This document shows positions 26,280-37,525 of a stretch of 64,000 nucleotides of DNA, in pieces. A program made the position numbers and the translations under genes. Below the pieces are notes generated by a model that worked only from the letters and a program-made list of their open reading frames with translations, was not told the origin of the DNA and made no database searches. The stretch is from Rhizophagus irregularis (lineage: Eukaryota > Glomeromycota > Glomeromycetes > Glomerales > Glomeraceae): positions 2,098,501-2,162,500 of the forward strand of contig NC_089444.1 in the NCBI RefSeq assembly GCF_026210795.1, written 5' to 3'. How positions within the stretch are numbered: position 1 is the stretch's first letter; each line of letters starts with the position of its first letter.

Positions 26280-26462
26280 TATTTTTCAATCAAAAAATAA
26301 AAAAGAAAAAAGGGAACAAAAAAAAGTGAAAAAAACAATCGTGCCTAGAGGAAGTTGAAATACCTATAAGATACACAAAATTAGGTAATGTGAGACAATC
26401 TTTGATCTACATAACATTAATTTTATAATTCGTATAAAATTATCGCAAGTATCTAGTTTAAA

Positions 26463-28824
26463 ATGAGCAGTAAACTTTCTAAATCGATGGAGTCTTCGAG
26501 TGACGCTGTAGATGCAGCTATTGCTCGGGTAGCAGAACTTTTGAGGTCTCCGGACGATTTAGTCAAAACAAGCCTTTTACGTAAGAGATTGGTGATAGAA
26601 AAAGCAACGATTGACGCTCAGCTTAAAACTGGCGTAAAAGCACAGTTAGATACTACACAAGATGGAATTGACACGTTAACTTCTTCCAGAAAACAAATGG
26701 CCATAATCAAGGATAACATGCAAGCCATAGATCGTTTATGTTCGGAAGCACAAAATATGATCCAACACTTTCCAAGGATCAATAAGGTGAAAAGATAAAA
26801 TAACTCGGGGTATCTTATGACAAAGACATTTATATCAATAATTTTTTTTTAATAAAAATTTTATATAACACAGTTTTTTAAATTTTGATCAGATTTCTCA
26901 AATTCACCGTAATTTTGTCGCGACCCGAGATACTGTTCAACGATTGAAAGAAATGTATTTGACAGTCGATCAAATTCAAAATATGATAGACAATGAAAAA
27001 CAGAATATTCTTGGGCCCGCAGAAAGCTTATTATTTATCCATTATCAACTTTTCCGTTTACAGGAATTTCGAGATATTACAATGTATCAAGCAAATATTT
27101 CATCACAAGATGATGTGGTTCTTACACTAAAAAAATATTTTAAAAGATTAGATGAAGTGTCAGAAGATTTTGAGAATTACTTTTGGACACTATCGAAAAA
27201 TATTATGAATTTAGTTAGAAATGGTCAGGGTTCTGTGATCGTTCGTATCGTTAAGGTGATTGAAGCTGAAGAAATAGCTGATGAAAGGGCTACAACAGCT
27301 GAGCATGCTAGACATAGTCATCAAAATCTTGCAACAAAATTTAAATCTGTTCAAACAAGTCCTCGTGTGATCAGATCCTTCCGTAGTCAATTTCAAGATA
27401 AACTTCACGATTCCATTTCAGAATTATTTGAAGATTTTTATGGTAAATATAAAAATGCCCCAGTAGAATTATTGGGTCAATTAGATTTCATATTTGATGA
27501 CTTAGCGGTAGTATTTCAAGAGATCGTACCACGTTTCCCTAAAAAATATAATATCTTTTCGGTTTTTGTTTTGGAGTATCATCATCACGTTTATAATATA
27601 CTTGATAGGATTGTAAAGAATGATCCAGATGCAGGAACGATATTAAGACTAATTCGATGGATTCGGACGTATTATAAAAGAATGAATAAAGAAATTCGTA
27701 TTTCTGAAGATATTCTTGAACCTCCTTTGCTTGATGGACGAGAACAAGATTTGATTAATGATTATCTTAAGTTAGTTCGTGATTTAGTTGATAAATGGAT
27801 GATGAATTTGATGGATGGTGAAACTAAGGATTTTATAGAAAGAAGCAAAGCGCCAGAAGAGGCAGGCGATCTGTATTATCTTTCTGGATCAGTATATATG
27901 TTTAAAATTGTTAATCAACAAATCGATGTTGCTGCAGAATCAGGTCAAGGAAAAATTTTAGCAGATGTTGTCAAAGAATGCTGTGAAGTTATGTTGGAAA
28001 CGCAACAAACTTGGATGAATTTATTAAAATCTGAACTGAAGAGACAAATTGAAAAGCCTGATGAAGTACCGCCAGGATTTGTTGATTATGTCATTGCTTT
28101 GGCAAATGATCAAATTCGATGTGCAGATTTTACGGATGAAGTTCTGAATCGACTGGGGCCTTTATTATCTGAGAAGTATAGAAATCAAATTAACAATGAT
28201 CTTGAAGAAGCGATGAAAGGATTTTTATCAGTCGCAAGAGCAGCAAAAGATACACTATTAGATATTGTTTTCAATGATCTTAAGAAGCCGTTCAGTCAAT
28301 TTTATACATCAGATTGGTATCAAGAAAATCCAATGCTGTTAATTATTGAGACCGTAAAAGACTATACCTTTGACTTTTGTACTCATTTAAATGAATATTT
28401 AAGAGATAAAATTATGACCAATACTTTAGAACGTTTCATTATAGCATATATTGAAGCAATGCGCAATAAAGGAGCCAAATTTAAGAAACCAGAATGTGTA
28501 ACACGCATAGTAAATGATAGAACGACGGCGTATGCATTTTTTCAACAACATATTCCATCAAAAGAGTTAAATAATTCTTTTGATCTATTAGCGAGAATTC
28601 ATACTCTAGTAGAAAGTCCACGTAAATCAATATTTTTGGATTATTATAATCTTAAAAAAGCGTTTGGAGATGTACCTATTGGACTCATTGAAGATATATT
28701 GTCTAGAAGGGATGATTTGGACAGATCTCAAATTAAGGAAATAATGGAAAATATTAAAGCAAAAGTTAAAGATACAGGAGAATATACTGGAACTCCTACA
28801 ATCTTAAGTAAACTTAATTTTTAG
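26463..28824 (+). CDS. SEC6: Exocyst complex subunit Sec6 (EXOC3)
   Basis: Two exons (26463-26786 and 26893-28824) join in phase to 751 residues, close to the family length. The first exon gives the N-terminal coiled coil (KAQLDTTQDGIDTLTSSRKQ, MAIIKDNMQAIDRLCSEAQN) and the second the helical-rod body with recognisable Sec6 stretches such as LLFIHYQLFRLQEFRD, then FIFDDLAVVFQEIVPRFP, RIVKNDPDAGTILRLIRW and, near the end, IPIGLIEDILSRRDDLDR-type sequence. Exocyst tethers post-Golgi vesicles at sites of polar growth, as at hyphal tips. The 106-nt intron carries GTGAAA-AG ends. Confidence 0.95.
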
Positions 28825-28930
28825 AAAAATTTTAGTACTAAAATTTATCTAAATGAATTAGAAATTCTTCTTTTTAATCTTTTTTGAGCTTAAAATCTTA
28901 GTAATAATTTTATGTCTGTTTACTGTAGTT

Positions 28931-30392
28931 CTATTGTGGAACTTTATTATAAAAATTTTGTTGTTTTAGAGTAATCGCAGTAAGATAAGGTGCACTTATT
29001 GGAGGCTGTAATGGATCTAAACTCTTTTTCTTTATAGTAGAAGAAAAAAATTTATTTAATTTTAGTTATATTTAATAAAAACATTTGAACCTATTTATTA
29101 ATTAATACATGCCTCAAGCGGATAAGTCATATCCGAATCAAATCCACTAATTGAAATAATTAGGTGAATCTGCTGAATCATATAAATTCTTATGAATTAA
29201 AAGTGATGTTACCTTAGATCACCACAAGCGATAAATGGAACTATCACACGATTTGGACCCAAAAGTTCATTTTGTTTTCCTATTATGTTAAAACGTATTA
29301 ATAAAAATTATATCAAATTGTAATATAAATAAAACATAAAACCATAAGATAAATCGAGTAAAGGATTAATCATTGTTGGAACATAATCCTTTGGAGGCGT
29401 ATAATTTTGACACACGACAAATGCTTCTAGAAATTAAATTAATTTTATATTTTAACTAATAATCAATTTCCAGATAATGAATTTAAAAAGTGAAAAATAT
29501 GATACCTACCTATACTTGAATTTCTTGAACTTCTAGGTTTACTACAAGTAACAATTGGAAAAAAAATTTTAAGTTGAGAATATAATAAAGTAATATCTTT
29601 ACCACGAAATATTTTTGCTATAAAAGTTCCTCCCGGATGTAAAATATTTGTCGTAATATTTAATGCTGATAATAATAATTGTGCTTGAATATATTCATCC
29701 ATATCATGTAGTCCAGTTACTATATTATTTATATAAGAATTAATATTTGAAAATTATTTATAACATGAAAATGTATAAATTACAAATAGATACCGTCTGG
29801 TGCACCATCACATACTATAAGATCTGCCAATTCACCTTCAAAATATGAAATAATTTGTTCTGCTGTTGATAGTTTTGTAATATCACCTTGAATTTGAATA
29901 ACTCCTTCAAGAGGTGCCTTAACAAGAAAGTTTATGTTATGTCACGGTTTATATCACAAAAATTTGTGTCTGTAAAAATCTACCATCGCTTGCAAGTCTA
30001 CAGCAACAATTTTTGGAGGTGGTGCATCTTTAGGACGATTTTCACTATAAATCATTACAATTTTACCATAGATCAAAATAATATGATAATCAACTAATTA
30101 TACTAATATACTTTAATTTTTTTGTTAATACTTGGGACCAACTACCAGGAGCAGCACATAAATCAACTGCCCGTTGAATTCCTATTTATAAAAATTTTTT
30201 AAAATTTTAAAATTTTCCTTTTCTCTTACTGCCTCACTAATACGCTTTTAAATTTTAAATTAAATTTCTACCTTTAAAAATGTTAAATTCTTCATCAATT
30301 TGAAGTAATTTGAATGCGCTTCTAGCTCTCCAACCTTGTTCCTTAGCTAATCTATAATAAATATCACGTTTATCTTTTGATGATTTTCCCAT
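28931..30392 (-). CDS. TRM7: tRNA 2'-O-ribose methyltransferase Trm7 (FtsJ family)
   Basis: Multi-exon gene. Start [20 protein letters not shown] at 30392. The K-D-K-E catalytic tetrad of FtsJ/RrmJ enzymes is visible in [24 protein letters not shown] and SSIEAFVVC; the SAM site is CAAPGSWSQ. It methylates positions 32 and 34 of the anticodon loop of tRNAs with partner subunits in the cytosol. The C-terminal exon (28931-29029, [15 protein letters not shown]) fits the conserved tail of the family, but it joins the preceding exon only if the intron (29030-29112) begins with GC (GAG|GCATGT). Divergent from RPB4, 115 bp between starts. Confidence 0.92.
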
Positions 30393-30507
30393 GAAGAAAA
30401 GAAGATTCGATTAAGTCGTATATAGGCAAAATTATCATTTATATTGGACTATCATGTCGATCATTAATAATAGTCAAAATCTTTTCTACCTAATTTAACT
30501 TTTCAGT

Positions 30508-31336
30508 ATGTCTCACCATGCTCCAATTATTCATCGTTCGCGTAAAGCTCCTCAAGAAGAAGAGGATGCCGCAAAATTAAAATTTGGCGAAGGTTTGTTA
30601 GATCTTTCTTTGTAATGCAATTAAAATTTTATTATATTAAGTTTTTAATTATTCGACAGATTTTGAGGATGAAGAGTTTCTATTTATTTCTGAAGTAGCA
30701 CTTTTGTTAGAAAAAATACCAGATTCTCAAAAGAATAATACGTTAGTTATAAATTTATGATTCATGTTTGATTTACAATATATTATATAATATACATTAT
30801 CTTCCTTTAATTAAAATTATCAGCGTGTACAAAAAAACCGAGGAATTAGTAAATACGTTTACAAGATTTCATAATGATGAATCAGTTCGTGAACTTCGAA
30901 AGTAAGTAAAATAACGTACAAATTTTTTATTAACTAGTTTTTTAAAAATTTTTAAAAGTTTTAGAATCACTAAATAAAATTTCACATTATTTATATTTCA
31001 ATGAATTTTAATTAAAGGTAAAAAGATTTTGATCCATTTTTTTATTTAAAGTACGATATCAATTATTTACGTAATTATTGTTCGAACTACAGAACTTTAA
31101 TGAGACACAAGCTACATAAGTATGAATTAGCACAGTTGGCAAATCTAGTTTGTGAAGAAATAGATGAGGCAAAATCACTAATACCAAGGTAACATAAAAT
31201 GATTTAAAGATAATATTTTATACGATCACGATATTTATATGCAGATTTTATAAATCCACAGTTTAGCCAAAAGAAGTGATGAGGAAATTCGTGCCATGCT
31301 TGATGACATTTCAGCATTGAAAAAATATCAAAGTTA
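30508..31336 (+). CDS. RPB4: RNA polymerase II subunit Rpb4
   Basis: Five short exons with GT-AG introns. It begins MSHHAPIIHRSRKAPQEEED, then DFEDEEFLFISEVALLLEKI, a middle segment with ELVNTFTRFHNDESVRELR, and a C-terminal HRDC-like helical region, RHKLHKYELAQLANLVCEEI then DEAKSLIPS and a closing SDEEIRAMLDDISALKKYQ. Rpb4 pairs with Rpb7 on the polymerase stalk and helps in initiation, transcription coupled repair and mRNA export. The protein is of the short animal and filamentous-fungus type (about 140-150 residues), not the longer yeast type. The exact junction around the fourth exon is my best in-frame join. Confidence 0.9.
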
Positions 31337-32067
31337 AAAGATGACTTAAGGTAATTTTCTCGGTGGACACTGTAACTTGATTCTTCTAGTCAATATTAAT
31401 TACTTTAACCCTCATCTATTCTAGAGAGTAAATCATCTTAATAAATACGATATTTTGAAGTTTTCTATTTTTTACATATATTTAATATATAAAGTTCGAT
31501 ACTGCGTGTCTTGCGCCAAGACAATAACTAAAAATCATGGCACCTTCCCGTAATAGTTATCATATACCCTTAACGTAGATGTTTAAAACCTAGAATTTTT
31601 TTATACGAAATAAAAATTTCCTTTAACGGGATACGTATAGAATTACGTGATTATTTTAAACTACAAAAAAAAACGATTTTCATCGTACAAGTCACGTGTA
31701 TAAAATTTTCATATATACTATAAATACTATTGACAAAGCAAATTCTTTCTTTCTCTTTCTTACGTATTTGGACTGTAATAATTTTCTAATAGGTGAGGAA
31801 TAAAATTATACAACTCAATTAATATTCTGAATTGACCACTACTAACCCATGCATATAAGTAAAAATAAATATTTTACTTATAAAATTCGCTTTTAATTAT
31901 TTTATAATGTGAATCATTTTTCATTATCAAAAAAAAAAAAAAGTGAATCACAAAGCAAAATGATCTTATAACATAATTAGGCAGGTATGAAACTTTTAAA
32001 TTTTAATAATCATTCATTAGGTAATTCTAACAATTGTGCTTATTTTTATACCAGTCGTAAATATATT
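31337..32067. other. Intergenic DNA between RPB4 and TAD3
   Basis: AT-rich DNA with no gene. It contains two (A)-rich stretches, a TCACGTG E-box-like word near 31,693 and a TATAA-like word near 31,723, plus a T/A hairpin-like pair around 31,912-31,953 where GTGAATCA occurs on both sides of an A run. I do not assign a promoter. An in-frame ATG at 31,987 would extend the TAD3 protein by 27 residues. Confidence 0.45.
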
Positions 32068-33474
32068 ATGGATCAAACTTTACCATTTAAATATGTATCA
32101 TCAGATGAAGAAAGTAGAAGTTTAGAAACAGGTATAGTAAATTGTAATATATATAAATATGTATTTTTAATTTGATATAATATTAATCATGATATTTTAA
32201 AAATTGTAGTTGATGTTTATGTTAGTGATGTGAAACCAGAAGAAACTGGACCAATTATAAAGTAAATTATAAAAGATTTATATAATATAATAAATTATAA
32301 TTAACTTAATATTAATTTATAAATATATAAATTTTTTAAAGATTTATAAAAAAATATTGTCCTCGAGAAGGAATTTTGGATCATGTTAAAAGAATTAAGA
32401 AAACTTCTCATGATAAAGGTAAATAAAATTTTAAAAAATATATACATACAATATTATAATTATTTATCTTTGTTAATAAATTTTTAAATTTTTTTTGATT
32501 ATAGGATTTACATTAACAGTATTAATATGTTCAGTTGAATCAATTACTTTTACAGATTTAATAGCATTAATAAAAAATCATAATCTTAATTCAATACTTA
32601 AACCTCGTATTCAACAAGTTTGTAAATATCCTGCTATTACACGTACTCAATTTGACGAATGGAGAAAATTATGGCCAATCAATTTTATTGAAGATCCGAA
32701 AAGGTAAAGTTTAAATATTTTGCAGCAGTAAATATAATAATTTTATTATGTAAAATCAACATTAATATTTACTTAAGATAATTAATTCATTTATTTTAAT
32801 TGAGTATAGAGAATTAAAATTCACTTTAAAAGAAATAGAAAATATAGAACAATATATGGAAAGAGCTATTAAATTATCTATTCAAGCAAAATTAAAGGGA
32901 GAAATACCGATTGGATGTATAATGATTGATCCAAAAAATAATGTTATATTATCAGAATCTTTTGATACTCGCAATTCAACAAAACATCCACTTAGTCATG
33001 CTATACTTAACTGTATAAATAATGTAGCTTCTTTGGAAAAATCAAATTATTTAGAAAAATCAAACAAAATTGAAATTATTCAAAAACAAAAAAAACAACC
33101 AGTTGATGTAGTAATAAATATTAATAGTGAAAGTTTTTCTTATCAACAAAATAATAATGAAAGTAAAACTACATACCTATGTAAAGGTTTTGATATATTT
33201 ATTACTCATGAACCATGTATAATGTAAGTTACTTATCATATATTTTTAAGATTATTTCTAAAAATTAATTTAATTAATATTTTTTTTTATTAGGTGTTCA
33301 ATGGCACTTGTACATTCAAGAATTGGTCGAGTATTTTATGGTCATTCAAATAAAGTGTCAGGTGGATTAGGTTCTTGTTATAAAATTCACACTCATAATT
33401 CACTCAATCACCATTTCAAAGTATTTAAAGGATTGCTACAACATAAAATTGATGACTTGTCAATTGATTGTTAA
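32068..33474 (+). CDS. TAD3: tRNA adenosine deaminase subunit Tad3 (ADAT3-like)
   Basis: Six exons, start at 32068 (MDQTLPFKYVSSDEESRSLE). The N-terminal part (about 120 residues, motif GIL-DHVKRIKK) is the family-specific domain. The deaminase domain follows: PIGCIMIDPKNNVILSES, then HPLSHAILNCINN and EPCIMCSMALVHSRIGRVFYG and a KIHTHNSLNHHFKV tail. Zinc-binding residues are present (His in HPLSHA and the PC-x2-C motif), but the Glu that would activate water is replaced (HAI rather than HAE), which is typical of Tad3. It acts with Tad2 to convert adenosine 34 to inosine in tRNA. A Ser/Asn/Gln-rich insert lies between the two zinc motifs. An alternative start is at 31987. Confidence 0.92.
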
Positions 33475-33823
33475 TTTAAAATAAAATGTAATAAATTAAT
33501 GTGATATATTTGTAAATGCAAAAATTTATTAAAATTGACGTACAAGTTATTGTAAAAACCACTGGATTTTAAACAAGATATCAAACTATTATAATTAAAT
33601 TGTGATTTGACATAAATTTCTTGTTATGCACAATATGCAATATGTTCAGTCAATGATTTTAAACTTATTAAATTTCATAATTAATTTTATCTTGCTTTCT
33701 CACGGCCGCTTATGAAATTTAAATACCAATATTAACCTTTTGGTAACTTTGCCATACATATTTAGAAATTAATTGATGTATGGATACTTCAATATTGTAT
33801 AAAATTTGTTGAAAAATGTCACT
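33475..33823. other. Gap between convergent TAD3 and DAD2 genes
   Basis: Both neighbours end here, so this is probable shared 3' UTR. No RNA gene or repeat was recognised. Some AATAAA-like words lie on both strands. Confidence 0.5.
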
Positions 33824-34369
33824 TTATTTACTATCAGCATCGGCAGATTTCATGGGAATACGTACAACAACAGGTATTTGATGTTCTGATACACCAGGTT
33901 TTGGCGTTTCTTCCGTTTCTTTTTTTTCTTCTATGAAATTGAAAGAATTTTTAATATAAATATTACACGTAAAAAATTGAAACAATGAATTTCATATATA
34001 CCTTGCAATAATACAGTCCTAAAAACGGTTTGCCAATTACGTAGTACTGTAGCAACAGCTATAAAAAATAATAATTGATTAAAAGATCAAATAAATATTC
34101 TCTCAATAATTCTACAATTTACCCTCACAACCCTTATTTAATTCTTCAATATTATCAGACAATTGATCAAAGTAGTCTGATAAATCTTGTGAAGATTTTT
34201 TAAGAATTAACAAATTATCATATTCTTGTTGTTTTTCTTGAACTTTTTGTGTAAGTAAAACTTGTTTTGCTGAAGGTACATTAACAGGTATTTGTCGCTG
34301 TTGTCGTTGGTGAATAAATGGTGGTGGTTGTTGTTGTGAAACGTAAAATGGGTTTTGGTTGTTGGTCAT
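33824..34369 (-). CDS. DAD2: DASH complex subunit Dad2
   Basis: Three exons, about 135 residues. The first exon has a Gln-rich start (MTNNQNPFYVSQQQPPPF) and a coiled coil (LLTQKVQEKQQEYDNLLILK, then DLSDYFDQLSDNIEELNKGCE). The second exon supplies AVATVLRNWQTVFRTVLLQ, the conserved Dad2 C-terminal motif (GTEAVALVLANWQNVLR-like). The last exon gives a disordered tail (ETPKPGVSEHQIPVV). Dad2 is part of the fungal ring complex that couples kinetochores to microtubules. Divergent from the ketoacyl synthase gene (281 bp between starts). Confidence 0.88.
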
Positions 34370-34650
34370 TTTCTTTTATGGTTGATTTAGACGCGTTTTA
34401 CACGAGATGGAAGTACAAAATAATGTAATTAATAAATGATGAGGATAAATGACGCGTTAATTTTTATTTAAAAATTATCTTTACAAAAGAGAATGAAAAG
34501 CAAAAATTTTTTATGCATATTTAGAATTCGAACAAGTTTCTTAATGATAATGATCAGCCGCACGTATTGTAGATCATGTAGATTGTAGATCATCTTTTTA
34601 TCCATCTTTTGTAGTTTCGATTTTTTCGTCATTTTTGTTATTTTTAAATT

Positions 34651-37525
34651 ATGTTTTCGCGTAGAGTAGCAGTAACAGGTTTAGGCTTAGTAACACCATT
34701 GGCGACAGGAGTGAGAGCTTCCTGGAAAAAATTGATAAATAGTGAAAGTGGAATAATATCTTTAAAATCAAGTCAACCACCAAATAATGAACCTTATAAA
34801 AATAATTCAACATATTTACCATATTATGAAAGAGAGAAAGGAGTATTTAATGAGTTACCTTCAACTATAGCTGGTGTAATTAAACCTGGTAAATACGAGG
34901 ACGGTGGGTTTGATACGAATGAATGGTTGGATCGTGGGGTAATTATCAGAAAACCCCAATTTTTAATAAATAATAAATAAAAAAAAATAAATTCGAAAAT
35001 ATTATATTTTCCAAAGAACAATATTTTTTTTTTATTTTATATATATAATGAAAATTTAATTAAAGGAATTCATTCATTCATTTACTCTTATTATTGATTT
35101 ATTTTATTGATTTACTATTTTTTTTACTATTTGAAATATTCTCATTTTTTATCTGTTAGGACGAAAGTAGAATGGCATTATTTTCGCATTATGCCATTTG
35201 CGCAGCAAAACAAGCATTGAATGATGCAGAATGGAAACCTACAGCCGATTCTGAAAAAGATAGAACTGTAATGTGTAATCAAAAAAGTTATATTATATTC
35301 GACTGCAAAAAAAATAATTATTTACTTAAAATTATTATTTACTAAATAGGGAGTTTGTATCGGATCAGGAATTGGAAGTCTTGAAGATGTTGTATCAAAT
35401 ACTATGAAGTATAATGCTCACGTAATTTACACACACATTTTTTTTTTAAACGGGTTTAATTCCTTTTAATTATTGATGATGTTATTGTTCTATAAAAAAG
35501 GGATCAAGAAAAGTTAGTCCAATGTTTGTACCAAGGATATTAATAAACATGGCAGCAGGACATTTAACCATGAAATATGGATTTCGTGTGAGTCTTTTAA
35601 ATCAAATTCATTTTTAAGTCGAATATCCTTAATATTTTTAATATGAAAAAAAATTCATTTCGAAGGGGCCAAACCACGCAGTGTCAACAGCTTGTACAAC
35701 AGGAGCTCATTCAATAGGAGATGCAAGTAGATTTATACAATTCGGGGATGCTGATGTCATGGTTGCAGGAGGATCAGAAGCATGTGTTTTACCATTAGCT
35801 ATGTCAGGATTTGCAAAGTGCGTAATGAAAAGTGATTCAATGAAGATCAATTTTTATGTATTCATTTTAATATGATATATTAGAGCAAAATCTTTGGCGA
35901 CAAAGTTTAATGACCAACCCGAAAAAGCATCAAGACCATTTGATAAAGATCGCGATGGATTTGTTGTAGGCGAAGGGGCTGGAATGGTAGTACTTGAAGA
36001 ATATAATCATGCAATTAATCGAGGAGCAAAAATTTATGCGGAACTAAGTGGATATGGTTTATCCGGTACAATTATTTATAATAGTTTTTAACGATATATC
36101 GATATTATTGCGAATGACGTTTTTCTCTTTCATTAATATATAACTAATTTTTTATACAAGGGGATGCTCATCATATAACAGCTCCTCCCGAGAATGGTAT
36201 TGGAGCTGAATTAGCAATGCGTAGAGCATTATCACAAGCTAAATTATCACCAAAAAATATTGATTATATTAATGCACATGCAACTTCAACTCAACTAGGT
36301 AATTAATTGATTTTTATCAGAAATTAATATTGCTTGTGTAATTAATTCATTCGAAATAATTTAGGTGATATCGCCGAAAATCGAGCAATTAAATCAATAT
36401 TTCAACAAAGTGATATTGATAATAATAAGAAACTTGCGATATCTTCAACTAAAGGATCAATAGGACATTTATTAGGAGCGGCAGGAGCAGTTGAAGCGAT
36501 CTTTACAATTTTAGCAATTTATAATGTAAGTAATTTTCTTTTTTAATTTATCGAATTTATCGGATTATCAATAATGAAAATTCAAAAGTAAATTTATAAT
36601 TAAGTTGTGAAACAATATGACAATGTGACAATGTGAGGTTAAATATATTGTTTAATAATGAAATTTTCTCATTATGATGATATTTGAGTTTGATTCACGA
36701 AATTTTGTGGGGTTAAACACGTTAAACATGATAGTGGACTTTTTACTTTATTAAGGAAGGATTTTCTTGTGCTAGGGGTATGATCATATTATATAATTCT
36801 GTTTTGTAATAGTTGTGATATTTTGTGGTTATTAAAATTATTAAGATCAACCCCAGTATATTCTTTTCTTCTTCAAATCCGATTCGGCAAATTCCTTTAT
36901 CTAGATAAGAGAAACTTTATTATTTTTTAAAGAATTCGCTTTTTTTTCCAAAAAAAAAAAAATTTAGAATTTTTAATTAGAACGTTCTTTTCTTTTATTT
37001 ATTATTTATTTACTTGGGAAAAAAAAATTATTTACATGGGAAATTTTGGTAAAAAAAACTTTAAAAAAAATTCATGATTACGGAAAAATTCCTCTTTCAG
37101 AGAAAAAGAAAAAAAAAGATAATGTGAAAAATTTTTAGATAAGCAATTAAGAAAAATTATCAAAGTTATTAACCTCATTTTTTTCATTTTTATTTTTCTC
37201 ATACCCCAAAAAAATTTCACATATAAACCACATTTCCTAACCTAACTAATTTTTTTACCTATCAACGATCTACCTAACCTAACCCAATTCAAATTCCAAT
37301 CAATCCATTAATCTGTTATCAATCACGCACATCACATCTTTTTTTTAGGATATTCTTCCACCAACATTAAATTTACATTCATTAGATGATTTAAAAGATT
37401 CATATAATTTTAATTATGTACCATTGAAAGCTCAAAAAGTTGGTGGGAATGGTATCAAAGCTGCGTTAACTAATTCTTTTGGATTTGGTGGAACTAATGC
37501 TTGTTTATGTTTTGTTAAAATTTGA
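34651..37525 (+). CDS. CEM1: Mitochondrial 3-oxoacyl-ACP synthase (KAS II type, CEM1/OXSM)
   Basis: Multi-exon gene that starts [20 protein letters not shown] and runs through [18 protein letters not shown] (catalytic Cys), [31 protein letters not shown] (first catalytic His), [17 protein letters not shown] (Lys and second His), and the closing [15 protein letters not shown]. The Cys-His-His triad and the C-terminal glycine-rich motif are all intact. It extends fatty acyl chains in mitochondrial type II fatty acid synthesis, feeding lipoic acid supply. An intron of about 820 nt (36,527-37,348) is far longer than the others in the gene and holds only AT-rich and T-run sequence. No separate targeting peptide is visible beyond the Met-Phe-Ser-Arg-Arg start. 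Confidence 0.95.

Noticed and set aside
29888-30097. Plus-strand 69-codon frame
   Set aside because: Opposes a TRM7 exon; shadow.
31912-31953. Terminator-like or hairpin with GTGAATCA arms
   Set aside because: Resembles the 52-bp repeat of 6,030-6,310 only in the GTGAATCAC word; match too short to call a copy.
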